Of a DNA stretch of 64,000 bases, positions 7,262 to 16,214 are shown one piece after another. Origin of the DNA: Nitratireductor sp. (lineage in GTDB: Bacteria > Pseudomonadota > Alphaproteobacteria > Rhizobiales > Rhizobiaceae); contig JAFMHL010000003.1 of assembly GCA_017854535.1 (NCBI GenBank), positions 1-64,000 on the forward strand, given 5' to 3'. The notes under the pieces are model-generated. The model searched no databases. It saw only the letters and a list, made by a program, of their open reading frames with translations, and had not been told where the DNA came from. Position numbers and translations under genes: made by a program. Numbering within the stretch: the stretch's first letter is position 1; every line of letters starts with the position of its first letter.

Positions 7262-9478
7262 TTACTTGGAAGCGGCGACGTAAACACCGTTCCAGGCTTT
7301 TGGAATTCCATTCTTTGAAAAATCCTTGATACGGGCTGAATAGATTGAATAAAGCGTCTGCAATTCATGGGGAGCAATTTTTTTGAGTACTGAAATATGA
7401 TGGGCTGCCTGTTTTAAGTTTTTTGATTGATAAGCTGCAATCATGCTTTTGTGCTCGCGAAAGAGTTCTTCAATTGAAAGCTCATCAGGTATCTTGGACG
7501 TATCCAATAGGTGCTTGATCAGCAGTGGTTCTTCCCGCCCAACAACACTGACAAAATCAATGTCGATGTGGCTGAATTCAGTTTCAGTTTTTAAAGTTTC
7601 TGCAGCTGCAAGGTTATCAAGCCCATATTGCTTGGTTAGCCCTTCAATGCGTGAAGCAACGTTGACCGCATCGCCGATCGCCGAATAGCTAAACCTTTGG
7701 GCTGAGCCCAAATTACCTACACAAGCCATTCCTGTGTTTAACCCGATCCCGATTTGCAAATTCATGCCTTTTTCAACATTGAGTTTTATGAGCGCTTCGC
7801 GCATTTGAACCACGCTTTTGCAGGCTCGTTCTCGATGTTTTTTCTGGGCTAAAGGAGCGTTCCAGAAAGCCATAATGGCATCTCCCATATACTTATCTAT
7901 CGTAGCTCCATTTTTTAACAGGATACTGGTCATGGGTGTCAGGAAGCTGTTCAGCAAATCGGTCAACTCGGTTGGATTGAGTTTCTCCGATAGTGCAGTA
8001 AAGCCTCGAATGTCACAGAAAAGCAAAGTCAATTCTTTTTCCTCGCCGCCGAGTACCAGCTCTGCGGGGTTCTTCACCAGTTTATTGACCAGTGTAGGCG
8101 ATAAATATTGACTGAAAGCGCCCCGCAAAAATCGCCCTTCTTTTTCCGTTAGAAAGAACAGTGCGGCAGAAGCTGTCGAATAAGAAAGCACCACAGATAA
8201 CAATAGTAGTAGAGGACTGAACAGCAATTGCTGTTCTGCAAATTGAAACCAGAAAAACCAAACCGACCCGAGTGAAGTGCCAATCGCAACGATACCAGCC
8301 ATGATAGAGGAAATGAATGGGCGAATGAGGAGCAAACCCAGCACCGCGATGATGGCAGTTACGAGCTCAATTCCTTTAGCGTAATCAGGTCGAACCAAAT
8401 AGCTTTCCGACAAAATCTGATCAAGAATGTCTGCGTGAATGAATACGCCGGGTACGACAGGTTCGGATGGCGTTGATCTAAGATCAAGAAGGCCTGCTGC
8501 TGAGGCGCCGATCAATACAATTCGGCCTTCAACTGCGGCCGCCAAAGTCTGCGATGCTACGCCGAATTCTTCAGGAAACATGAGCGATTTGACAGAGATA
8601 CTCGGTTTGTCCTTAGTCAGGGAGTGGTAGATCGGCATTTCTCCCCTTGCTCCGGTGGGGATATCGATTGCGCCAACCTGAACCGAAACCATGCGCAGTT
8701 CGCCTGCATCGGCCTCACCACTTCCATCGCTGCTTTTCAATTTGAAACCACCTGCGCCCTGGGCAACCCTTAATGCTTCGATGGCCAAATTGGGGTAGTA
8801 ACTTCCATCAACACCATCGAGTAATCTTACCTGGCGAATGATACCATCGGTTTGAAATTCGTTGGAAAGTGAGAACGTGCCAATACCAGTTGCTGCTTCA
8901 TCAAAGATCTCCAAATTTCGGATCGCACCTGTATTTTGATCTATCATGCCAGGAGGTTCGCTGCCACTAAATCCATGACCGGCCTTTGGTAAGGGAGGCT
9001 TAATTTTTGATGCGTTTGATAGTACCAGTCCGGTTACGACCCTGTTTCTGGCAATAGCCTTGGCGAATATCAGGTCATGATCTAATTCAGCGCTCGATTC
9101 AGGCAGGGTGACGTCAGCACCACTGGACCGGAGCTTTTCGACGGAGAATATGGGAGAGGTACGGTCTGGTTCTGAAAACACAATATCGAATACGATAGCT
9201 GCCGCACCCAACTGGCCCAATTTGTCGGTCATTTCGCCCATGAAATCTCTTGGCCAGGGCCATTGGCCGATTCGTTTGACGCTATCTTCGTCAATATCAA
9301 CCACGACAACATTGGAATCTGCCCATTTGCGTGGCTTAATTTGTTGGTAAATATCAAAAATGAGGTTGTTTGGGCGATCGAAAAGGCCTGGAATAAAGAA
9401 TTGTGGAACCCAAATACATAAGGCTGTAAGCAGTCCAACCAGCCAAACAGTCGTGGTTTTTGGGTTAAATAGTCTCAT
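7262..9478 (-). CDS. CHASE2-domain adenylate cyclase
   Basis: A 738-residue membrane sensor enzyme. After an N-terminal TM helix (about 10-30) comes an extracytoplasmic CHASE2 sensor domain (VVVVDIDEDSV, WPWPR) to about residue 340, then three TM helices, then a class III cyclase domain from about 482. Metal-binding Asp489 (CDIRGF) and Asp533 (GDAIM) are present, as are Lys529 and Asp603, the pair typical of ATP rather than GTP specificity, and Asn606/Arg610 (NVASR). It should make cAMP in response to a periplasmic signal. It is divergent from a TPR/beta-barrel gene and a FecR-domain gene, a gene set that recurs with CHASE2 cyclases. The signal is unknown. Confidence 0.9.
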   Translation of the reverse strand: MRLFNPKTTTVWLVGLLTALCIWVPQFFIPGLFDRPNNLIFDIYQQIKPRKWADSNVVVVDIDEDSVKRIGQWPWPRDFMGEMTDKLGQLGAAAIVFDIVFSEPDRTSPIFSVEKLRSSGADVTLPESSAELDHDLIFAKAIARNRVVTGLVLSNASKIKPPLPKAGHGFSGSEPPGMIDQNTGAIRNLEIFDEAATGIGTFSLSNEFQTDGIIRQVRLLDGVDGSYYPNLAIEALRVAQGAGGFKLKSSDGSGEADAGELRMVSVQVGAIDIPTGARGEMPIYHSLTKDKPSISVKSLMFPEEFGVASQTLAAAVEGRIVLIGASAAGLLDLRSTPSEPVVPGVFIHADILDQILSESYLVRPDYAKGIELVTAIIAVLGLLLIRPFISSIMAGIVAIGTSLGSVWFFWFQFAEQQLLFSPLLLLLSVVLSYSTASAALFFLTEKEGRFLRGAFSQYLSPTLVNKLVKNPAELVLGGEEKELTLLFCDIRGFTALSEKLNPTELTDLLNSFLTPMTSILLKNGATIDKYMGDAIMAFWNAPLAQKKHRERACKSVVQMREALIKLNVEKGMNLQIGIGLNTGMACVGNLGSAQRFSYSAIGDAVNVASRIEGLTKQYGLDNLAAAETLKTETEFSHIDIDFVSVVGREEPLLIKHLLDTSKIPDELSIEELFREHKSMIAAYQSKNLKQAAHHISVLKKIAPHELQTLYSIYSARIKDFSKNGIPKAWNGVYVAASK

Positions 9479-9606
9479 TTAAATCACAAAATGCATTGTA
9501 AAGACCTGCAGTGGACAAGAAGATTGACTTTGCGTAACTGTTGTTTTCGATACCATTTAGAGGCTAAACTGCCACCTTCGTTCTCAATTTCATTTCGGCG
9601 TCTGAT

Positions 9607-10950
9607 ATGTTCAATACCAAAAGAATACTTATTGGAGCAATGGCTACCATTATAGGAGTGTCATCCTCGCAGGCGTTTGCCCAATCAATTACGTTTGATG
9701 AAATACTTGCAAATCCAGATGATACGGCTTTGAACCTACGCTATGCCCGTCAAGAAATCGCGACAGGTCGTTTACAACAAGCGGCGTCGGCACTTGAACG
9801 GATATTGCTTAGCAATCCTAATTGGGATTCTGTGCGCTTGTTGTATGGTGTGGTGCTTTATCGTTTGGACGATTATGCGAGCGCAAGAATAGAACTTAGA
9901 AAACTCGAAGGCAGGGATTTGACGCCGAGGCAGGAAGCGGACCGTGTTCGCTATCTGGGCTTGATTGAGCATCAGTCGTCTACATTCAGAATTTTCGGTC
10001 AGGTCACTTTAGGTGGCCGCTATGATACCAATCCGGGTCTGGTTTCAGATCGCTACGCTGATGCATCGACTAATTTTGTTTCTGGATCCATTTTTCTGGA
10101 ATTTCCTATCGATGACCAGAATGATGGAGAAGACCATGGCTTCATCGGTAAAGGTAAGATCCGGGTTGAGGCCGATTTGCCAAATGCTCCCGGCAGCCTT
10201 TGGTTTTTTGAGGCTTCCGGCGACATTACAAATTTCGATGATATTGACCGGGCCGACAATGCATCTGGAACTTTAAAATCAGGGTTTGTCTTCCAGCAGG
10301 AAAATTTGAAAGTCACGCCATATGTGAAGGCTCAAAGAACATGGATCCAGAGTGATTTATTCAGTGAGCGCTGGGGTGGCGGCGTGTCTGTCAGCTATGA
10401 GATTGATCCCCAACTTGTCCTCTTTGCCAATGGTGAATATTTGGATGAAGGCTACGATTCGAAAAGCTTTGCCAGCAACAGCAATCTGCGCGATGGGCGT
10501 ATCATTTCAGGTTATGCTGGCGCAGTTTGGCGCGCAACCGAAAGCCAGAGTTTTTCAATTGCCGGATTTGCTTCGGACAAGGATGCTGTCAGTGATCAGC
10601 ATTCCTATGAAAAACGCGGTGTCATAATCAACTCGCTGACCTTGTTTGGCGGCGGGGTTTATCTCAGCTTGACCGGACGCTATTCTGAAACCGATTATGA
10701 CCAGCGTTCAACCGGGTTCACCTCACCATTTCAATTGGTAAAGCGTGAGGACGAAGAGCGTTTTGCTCGCGCTGCGCTCGGCGCACCCTTGGGGACGCTT
10801 TTTGGAGACGGGGCCTTTTTACCTGAGTTCATGAAAGATGTGGTGGTTCAAGTTGGCGTATCGTGGACAAGTCTTGAATCCAGTTCCAAACTGATTGAAT
10901 ATGATAACATATCCGGAGATCTTCTGTTTACGAAGAAGTTCTTGTTTTAA
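9607..10950 (+). CDS. TPR-containing outer-membrane beta-barrel protein
   Basis: A 447-residue exported protein. It has a signal peptide ending near AFAQS (about residue 26). Residues 30-120 form TPR-like helices (ALNLRYARQEIATGRLQQAASALERIL, given here only as a region), and from about 128 to the C-terminus the alternating aromatic/polar pattern and terminal FLF are typical of a beta-barrel. This layout resembles the surface lipoprotein assembly modifier (DUF560/SLAM-like) family. It lies 25 bp upstream of the FecR-domain gene and divergent from the CHASE2 cyclase, so it may be part of the same envelope-sensing unit. Function is inferred from architecture only. Confidence 0.7.
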   Translation: MFNTKRILIGAMATIIGVSSSQAFAQSITFDEILANPDDTALNLRYARQEIATGRLQQAASALERILLSNPNWDSVRLLYGVVLYRLDDYASARIELRKLEGRDLTPRQEADRVRYLGLIEHQSSTFRIFGQVTLGGRYDTNPGLVSDRYADASTNFVSGSIFLEFPIDDQNDGEDHGFIGKGKIRVEADLPNAPGSLWFFEASGDITNFDDIDRADNASGTLKSGFVFQQENLKVTPYVKAQRTWIQSDLFSERWGGGVSVSYEIDPQLVLFANGEYLDEGYDSKSFASNSNLRDGRIISGYAGAVWRATESQSFSIAGFASDKDAVSDQHSYEKRGVIINSLTLFGGGVYLSLTGRYSETDYDQRSTGFTSPFQLVKREDEERFARAALGAPLGTLFGDGAFLPEFMKDVVVQVGVSWTSLESSSKLIEYDNISGDLLFTKKFLF

Positions 10951-10974
10951 TCATTTTACCAAGGTTGAACCTCT

Positions 10975-11961
10975 ATGGCACAGACATTAAAGTTAAATGA
11001 TGTGAAAAATTGCAGCGGCTCTATGCTCCGCCGTAATATGTTTGCCTTAGCATTTTCAACCGCTCTGGTGGTTGGGTCTTTTAATCCCGATTATGCAGTA
11101 TCTACTCCGGTTGTTGGAACCAGTGCAGCCGTTCAAGGACAGGTTTATGTTGCTACGAATGGAGCGGAACGTAAGGCTGAAATAAAGCAATCCATCAAAT
11201 TGCAGGATACGATTAGAACCAAACAAGACAGTGCCTTGCAGATATTGTTGCTCGATCGTTCAACGTTCACGGTTGGTCAGAATTGCAGCATGATCATCGA
11301 CAAGTTTGTCTATGATCCCAGTTCTGATTCGGGTGAGGTAGGGGCTACCGTTACAACAGGCGCTTTTCGGTTTATGAGCGGGAACATAGGAAAGAAGAAT
11401 CCGACCAGTGCCAGCATCTCAACACCCAGCGCAACCATCGGTATCAGGGGTACGATTTTTGAAGGCGTGGTTGGAGCAGATGCAATAGCGCTTGCCCAGC
11501 TTGGTGGGGTGAATACAAATGGCGCGAATGCGAATGGTGCAAGCCTGATCATTTTGCGTGGTCCTGGATCGAAAACCAATTCTCTTGATAAACCAGGCTC
11601 AATCATTGTTTCTACTGCAGGCGGTAGTTCTTCATTGTTCAGTTCGAATTATGCAGTATTTGATCCGGGTAACGGCAATCCGCCATCAAGGCCCTTTAAG
11701 GTCACTCTGGAAATGCAGGACTATATGGACTTTTTCCTGCGCTCCACGCCAAATGGTGCATCAGATAATCCATCTCCACTTAACGACAATGTTGGCCAGG
11801 AATCCGGACAGGATAAATTTGAATTGCCAATAGATATCGTTGAAGAACAGACCGATCCGCAAATCCCATTTGATGATATTATCGATGGTATTCAAGATAC
11901 ACTTATAGATCAGTTGTGTTCTGATTCTTATGGTGGCTCTGAGTGCGGAACCACTTTTTAG
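10975..11961 (+). CDS. secreted FecR-domain protein
   Basis: A 328-residue protein with a long N-terminal region and a hydrophobic export signal (about residues 22-40). A FecR domain spans roughly residues 48-165: VQGQVYVA, DTIRTKQDSALQILLLD and the closing SISTPSATIGIRGTIFE are typical. There is no TM helix or sigma-regulator part as in classical FecR, so it is probably a periplasmic or surface ligand-binding protein. The C-terminal third is acidic and low complexity. It partners with the upstream beta-barrel gene and probably the CHASE2 cyclase. Confidence 0.75.
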   Translation: MAQTLKLNDVKNCSGSMLRRNMFALAFSTALVVGSFNPDYAVSTPVVGTSAAVQGQVYVATNGAERKAEIKQSIKLQDTIRTKQDSALQILLLDRSTFTVGQNCSMIIDKFVYDPSSDSGEVGATVTTGAFRFMSGNIGKKNPTSASISTPSATIGIRGTIFEGVVGADAIALAQLGGVNTNGANANGASLIILRGPGSKTNSLDKPGSIIVSTAGGSSSLFSSNYAVFDPGNGNPPSRPFKVTLEMQDYMDFFLRSTPNGASDNPSPLNDNVGQESGQDKFELPIDIVEEQTDPQIPFDDIIDGIQDTLIDQLCSDSYGGSECGTTF

Positions 11962-12011
11962 ATCTGTTTTGGTGCAAGAAGTTGACTCCTGCTAATTGAG
12001 TCCAGACCCAA

Positions 12012-13205
12012 ATGATTTCAAATCCTAGACGAACAATTCTTTTCTGCTGGGAATATGGTGCGGGCCTTGGACATATTTCTCAATTGAAAACCTTGGCGCG
12101 AAACTTTGATAAAGATCGTTTCCGACTGATACTTGTTAATCCAAATGGTGTGGTTTCAAGCGACAATGATCCATTTGATGAAGTTTGTGAGTTTTCCGAT
12201 ACGAGTATTTTGCGCGAGGTTGAAACATCGCCTGCCGCTGGAATTGTGTCTTACAACGCGACAGTAAAAAGCTTTGGATTGGGAAATCCCAAGCTTATGT
12301 TTACCCGCCTGAAACTCTGGGAAAAATTATTTGGTGAGCAAACGCCTGATTTGATTATTGGGGATTATGCGCCAATCGCTTTGGTTGTTGCGCGGCATAT
12401 GAAAATTCCCACGGTTGCCATAGGAAATGGATATACGCTGCCACCGACGAATATTTGCTCCTATCCAAAATTCACCAACCAAAAAGATCCAGTTTCAGGC
12501 GAGAGCTTGCTGGCAACTTTCAATCAGGCTTTAAGACTGGCCCGTATGAGTGAACTGTCTCATTTGCCTCAGATTTTTGAAGCGGATATTCAGGCTTGTT
12601 TCACGGACCCTAAACTCGATCCGTTTGGGAAAGTGCGAAATGCACCAGCGATTGGACCGCTTTTAAAATCGGAAATGCCGAAATTTAATAAATTGCGTGG
12701 CCGGAAAATCTTCGTTTATCTCACGCATTGCAAAGCAGAGACGCGCAAACTGGTTCTTGAAGCGTTAAAGATGACTGAAATTCCTGCTGATGTTTATTCG
12801 TTGCAAAAGAGCAGGGAAGATGAAGCTTTTTTGAAAAACAGTCAGATTGAGTTACTAACGGCGCCAATCGCACTTGAGGATATTTGCCAAGAATATCAAT
12901 TGGTTGTTCATCTTGGTGGGCATGGTTTCACGGTGGAGTTGCTCTGTGCAGGGATGCGGCAAATCTTGTTGCCAAAAGACATAGAAAAAATCCTCTTGGG
13001 CCAAGCGATGTTTAACCATGGCTTTGCTGACTTTTACCGGGTTGATTTTCAAAGACCTGTAAAAGAGTTAGCTGACAAAATTCTCGAAGCGATGAAGGGT
13101 GATGCCACCAATGCCAAGTTATCGCAATATTCTGCTTCGATTGATCGGACGAAATGGCGCGATAACCAACTTCAACTGATGCAACAAATTAATACACTGA
13201 TTTAA
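12012..13205 (+). CDS. GT-B fold glycosyltransferase-like protein
   Basis: A 397-residue cytoplasmic protein. The N-terminus (ILFCWEYGAGLGHISQLKTL) has the glycine-rich loop and GH of UDP-glycosyltransferases of the MurG/GT1 type, and the C-terminal part has HLGGHGFTVELLCAGM followed by LLPKDIEK, which matches the nucleotide-sugar site of that fold. Donor and acceptor are not recognisable. It lies 50 bp after the FecR-domain gene on the same strand and may be co-transcribed with the envelope-sensing genes. It ends at a hairpin shared with the convergent metallolyase gene. Confidence 0.65.
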   Translation: MISNPRRTILFCWEYGAGLGHISQLKTLARNFDKDRFRLILVNPNGVVSSDNDPFDEVCEFSDTSILREVETSPAAGIVSYNATVKSFGLGNPKLMFTRLKLWEKLFGEQTPDLIIGDYAPIALVVARHMKIPTVAIGNGYTLPPTNICSYPKFTNQKDPVSGESLLATFNQALRLARMSELSHLPQIFEADIQACFTDPKLDPFGKVRNAPAIGPLLKSEMPKFNKLRGRKIFVYLTHCKAETRKLVLEALKMTEIPADVYSLQKSREDEAFLKNSQIELLTAPIALEDICQEYQLVVHLGGHGFTVELLCAGMRQILLPKDIEKILLGQAMFNHGFADFYRVDFQRPVKELADKILEAMKGDATNAKLSQYSASIDRTKWRDNQLQLMQQINTLI

Positions 13206-13238
13206 TTTTGAGCCCCTGAGAACACTGAGGCTCAAAAT
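13205..13238. terminator. hairpin between convergent genes
   Basis: ATTTTGAGCC (13205-13214) and GGCTCAAAAT (13229-13238) form a perfect 10-bp stem with a 14-nt loop, between the ends of the glycosyltransferase and metallolyase genes. The A/T ends of the stem give short U runs in both directions, so it could act as a bidirectional terminator, though a long T tract is missing. Confidence 0.55.
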
Positions 13239-13256
13239 AATGGGTTATAGACCTGT

Positions 13257-14477
13257 CTATGCAGCCTTGCGAGACAGCACAGGAACCGCGATCATTTTGA
13301 ATTCATCATCGGTGAGGATGTCGCGTTTCTTGATTCCAGCCTGTTTAACCAGATCAAGAATTTCTGCATTTTGCTCGTCGGTCGCTTCTCCAAGGCCAAG
13401 CATATCAAGTTTATAAGTGATTGAAGCCTTGCCGCTCTTCTTGCCCAAGACCACTTCGCCTTTACGCCCTGTGAAAGCTGGATGGGTTCCGAACATTACC
13501 AATGGATCATGCATCACATACTGAATGCCAATGCCGGATTCGCGGGTAAAATTACCATCGCCTAACACAGGCTTGTTACGCGCAATTGGTACATTTGAGA
13601 GGCGTGATACGAGTGCCGCCAATTCTGGAAGCTTGTCAAATTTGTAGCCTGTTTCATAACCGTATAAGAGATCGAGGCTGATCATCAACTCTTCCAAGGC
13701 AGCGTTACCTGTGCGCTCTCCAAGTCCGTTGGCGCAAGAGTGAACACATCCTGCTCCTGCCGTAACAGCGGCGATTTCTGTTGCTACACCCATGCCAAAG
13801 TCATTATGGGTATGAATTTCGATGGGAAGGCCCGTCATTCGCTTAACCCAACGAACCATATATTTGATGGCCTCAGGCGTCGCGCAACCCATCGTGTCAA
13901 CAATGCCGATTGAATCTGGCTCTGACTCGGCCATAATGCCTTTACAAAGGTTTTCCAAATCGTCCGGCCGTGCGCGGGTGGTGTCATAGGGGAAAAACAC
14001 AGCGTGAAGGCCATTCTCTTTCGCATAATTAATAACCGGAGCGCTTTTTGCCAAAACATCTTTCCAGGTCCACCCAAATTGGGTTTTCAGCTTTGGATAG
14101 CCGATTGGAACTTCAATAATCACGCCCTGGGCGCCGCATTCCAACGCTTTGTCGATGTCAACTTTCATGGCGCGGGCAAAGGTATATATCTTCGAGCTTA
14201 AGCCTAGTTTCGAAATCTCCTTGATTGCCTGCTCATCCTGCGGTGACACGGCGGGCATTCCCGCTTCGATGCGCTCAATTCCAATCTCGTTCAGCTTTTG
14301 GGCAATTGCTATTTTGTCATCGATTGAAAACACAACACCTGGCGTTTGTTCTCCATCGCGAAGGGTCGCATCGTGGATTTCGACCTTTGTCGGTAATTCA
14401 AGCGAATTGCGAACTTCCGGGACGAAATTGTAAGGGCTTACCCACCATTTTCCATCTTCAAAATGGTCTTCACGCAT
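13257..14477 (-). CDS. DRE-TIM metallolyase (homocitrate synthase / isopropylmalate synthase family)
   Basis: A 406-residue HMGL-like enzyme that would condense acetyl-CoA with a 2-oxo acid. The start at 14477 is chosen because CGGAGAAG precedes it; an earlier in-frame codon at 14501 has no such site. Motifs: HDATLRDGEQTPGV near residue 33 (the DRE-like metal/catalytic segment), ERIEAGMPAVS, and the metal-binding HTHNDFGMG, followed by a GLGERTGN active-site loop. No LeuA regulatory domain is present, so it is closer to homocitrate synthase/NifV-like or related 2-oxo-acid enzymes. No nitrogen-fixation or lysine genes are nearby, so its real substrate is open. Confidence 0.75.
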   Translation of the reverse strand: MREDHFEDGKWWVSPYNFVPEVRNSLELPTKVEIHDATLRDGEQTPGVVFSIDDKIAIAQKLNEIGIERIEAGMPAVSPQDEQAIKEISKLGLSSKIYTFARAMKVDIDKALECGAQGVIIEVPIGYPKLKTQFGWTWKDVLAKSAPVINYAKENGLHAVFFPYDTTRARPDDLENLCKGIMAESEPDSIGIVDTMGCATPEAIKYMVRWVKRMTGLPIEIHTHNDFGMGVATEIAAVTAGAGCVHSCANGLGERTGNAALEELMISLDLLYGYETGYKFDKLPELAALVSRLSNVPIARNKPVLGDGNFTRESGIGIQYVMHDPLVMFGTHPAFTGRKGEVVLGKKSGKASITYKLDMLGLGEATDEQNAEILDLVKQAGIKKRDILTDDEFKMIAVPVLSRKAA

Positions 14478-14780
14478 ATGTCTTCTCCGGCAAATTAGCA
14501 TCCAAATTCAATAGAAGATATCTCCAAGGTTTCGTTTGGAGCCTTCCGCTTACCGATATTTTAGGCATCACCTTTAAAAATATCAATATTTTTTTTGAAT
14601 AACCCAAATTATCTATGTGTTGTTGAAACTTGTAATTTTAAGGCTATCTTGTTCAATAACCATCTTAAATGTATGTTTTTTAATGGATAAAAACTTCCAA
14701 ATTGAATTTGTTTGACATCTGTCTGTAATCATAACAATCTAAATTTCGTACAAAAATATCGATTTTTTTATGGACACCTC
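14478..14780. other. 303-bp AT-rich divergent promoter region
   Basis: This stretch lies between the metallolyase (minus) and malonyl-CoA decarboxylase (plus) genes. It is strongly AT-rich and holds a probable sigma-70 promoter for the plus strand (see 14712-14740) and a small hairpin CTCCAA...TTGGAG near 14522-14541. No coding potential was found. Confidence 0.6.
14712..14740 (+). promoter_or_regulatory. sigma-70-like promoter for the malonyl-CoA decarboxylase gene
   Basis: A perfect -35 box TTGACA (14712-14717), a 17-bp spacer and a weak -10 box CAATCT (14735-14740) would start transcription near 14747, about 34 nt before the ATG at 14781. This argues against the longer reading frame that begins inside the -35 box. 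Confidence 0.5.
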
Positions 14781-16172
14781 ATGCGAAACACAAATGCCTT
14801 TTCTGATTTTTTATCCTCCATTGCCCTGAGAGGTCGCTCGATCATCGGGATTGGATCAAAAACGGAGCTGAAAGCCTCGAGCGCTGACATCATCAAGCTT
14901 TGCCATCAGCTGCTCTCTAGTAAAGGAGAGGCTTCGGGCATCGCTCTGTCCAATGAGATTCTAACCCTATATAATTTACTTGATGAAAAGGCCAAGACAC
15001 AGTTTTTTCTTGCATTGTATGAACAATTTTCTGCCAGACCGAAAGATATTGAAGAAGCGGCAAAAGCTTATTTAGAAGATCCATCGATCAAAAACATGGG
15101 GCGGCTTTCAGATGTAAGTGAACCCACCCGCAGGCAATTAATCATCCGGCTCAATCTGGCGCCAAATGCCACTCAATTATTGATCAATATGCGAGCTGAT
15201 TTGCTAGAGCGTATTTCCAAACACAATGAAGTTGTTGAAGTAGACAAAGACTTCACAAAGTTGTTCTCATCTTGGTTCAATGGCGGTTTCTTGCAGCTCA
15301 ATAAAATGAATTGGGCAAGTCCGGCATCTCTGCTGGAGAAGGTTATCAAATATGAGGCCGTACATGGTATGTCCGGCTGGGATGACTTGCGCGAACGCAT
15401 CGCGCCTCCGGACAGATTGATATATGGTTTTTTCCATCCAAGGCTGAACAGTGAACCTTTGATTTTTATTGAAATTGCGCTCACCAAAGAAACGCCTTCC
15501 AAGATAGCTTCTATCCTAGACAAAGCACGAGATGGTATTAATCCGCAAATAGCTGACACAGCTGTTTTCTACTCCATATCCAATTGCCAAAAAGGATTGC
15601 GCGGCGTCCCGTTGGGAAGTTTTTTGATCAAGCAAGTGGTTGAGGATTTGAAGAAAGAATATCCAAATCTGAAGGAGTTTGTGACCCTATCTCCAATTCC
15701 CGGTTTCGCGAACTGGTTCACCAGACTAGTAAAGGATGCAAAGAGCAGCTCCTCAATCGAATTATTGCCTGAGGCTAAGAAGCAGTTGGAGCAACTCGAA
15801 AAACTCGATTGGCTTTCGAATTTAGAGGAAGCTGATAGGCTTAAGCCGTTCATCGCGAGCGCCGTTGCTTGGTATTTGGGCAATGAGAAAAACAATCGCC
15901 TTCAACCTGTTGACCCAGTTGCTAGATTTCACCTTGGCAATGGAGCGCGTCTTGAACGGGTCAATTGGCCCGCGGATTTGTCCGAGCAAGGTTTGAAAAA
16001 CTCTTTTGGTGCGATGGTAAATTATAGCTATCGGATTGATGAAATTGAGCAAAACCATGAACGCTTTGTTGAAAGCGGAGAGATCAACATTTCACCGGAG
16101 ACAAATAAATTGGTTAAATTGCTCAGCAAGTTTGCCAGTGAGACTAATGCCAAACAGAAAGAATTGGTGTAG
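14781..16172 (+). CDS. malonyl-CoA decarboxylase
   Basis: A 463-residue protein matching the malonyl-CoA decarboxylase family, which converts malonyl-CoA to acetyl-CoA and CO2. The N-terminal helical part (about 1-150) is followed by the GNAT-like catalytic domain, with family segments such as ERIAPPDRLIYGFFHPRLN, EFVTLSPIPGF (bearing the Ser of the SPIPGF motif) and the C-terminal FHLGNGARLERVNWPAD. The start at ATG 14781 is preferred over an upstream TTG because a promoter box occupies that position. It is followed after 42 bp by a GntR regulator. It may dispose of malonyl units or malonate derivatives from a catabolic route. Confidence 0.88.
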   Translation: MRNTNAFSDFLSSIALRGRSIIGIGSKTELKASSADIIKLCHQLLSSKGEASGIALSNEILTLYNLLDEKAKTQFFLALYEQFSARPKDIEEAAKAYLEDPSIKNMGRLSDVSEPTRRQLIIRLNLAPNATQLLINMRADLLERISKHNEVVEVDKDFTKLFSSWFNGGFLQLNKMNWASPASLLEKVIKYEAVHGMSGWDDLRERIAPPDRLIYGFFHPRLNSEPLIFIEIALTKETPSKIASILDKARDGINPQIADTAVFYSISNCQKGLRGVPLGSFLIKQVVEDLKKEYPNLKEFVTLSPIPGFANWFTRLVKDAKSSSSIELLPEAKKQLEQLEKLDWLSNLEEADRLKPFIASAVAWYLGNEKNNRLQPVDPVARFHLGNGARLERVNWPADLSEQGLKNSFGAMVNYSYRIDEIEQNHERFVESGEINISPETNKLVKLLSKFASETNAKQKELV

Positions 16173-16214
16173 GTTGACGAAATTGAAATTGATCATCTTA
16201 AACGTGGGTCTTAT

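Noticed and set aside
14712..14780. Upstream extension of the malonyl-CoA decarboxylase reading frame starting with TTG
   Set aside because: The TTG is part of a perfect TTGACA promoter box; the ATG at 14781 agrees better with the family's N-terminus.
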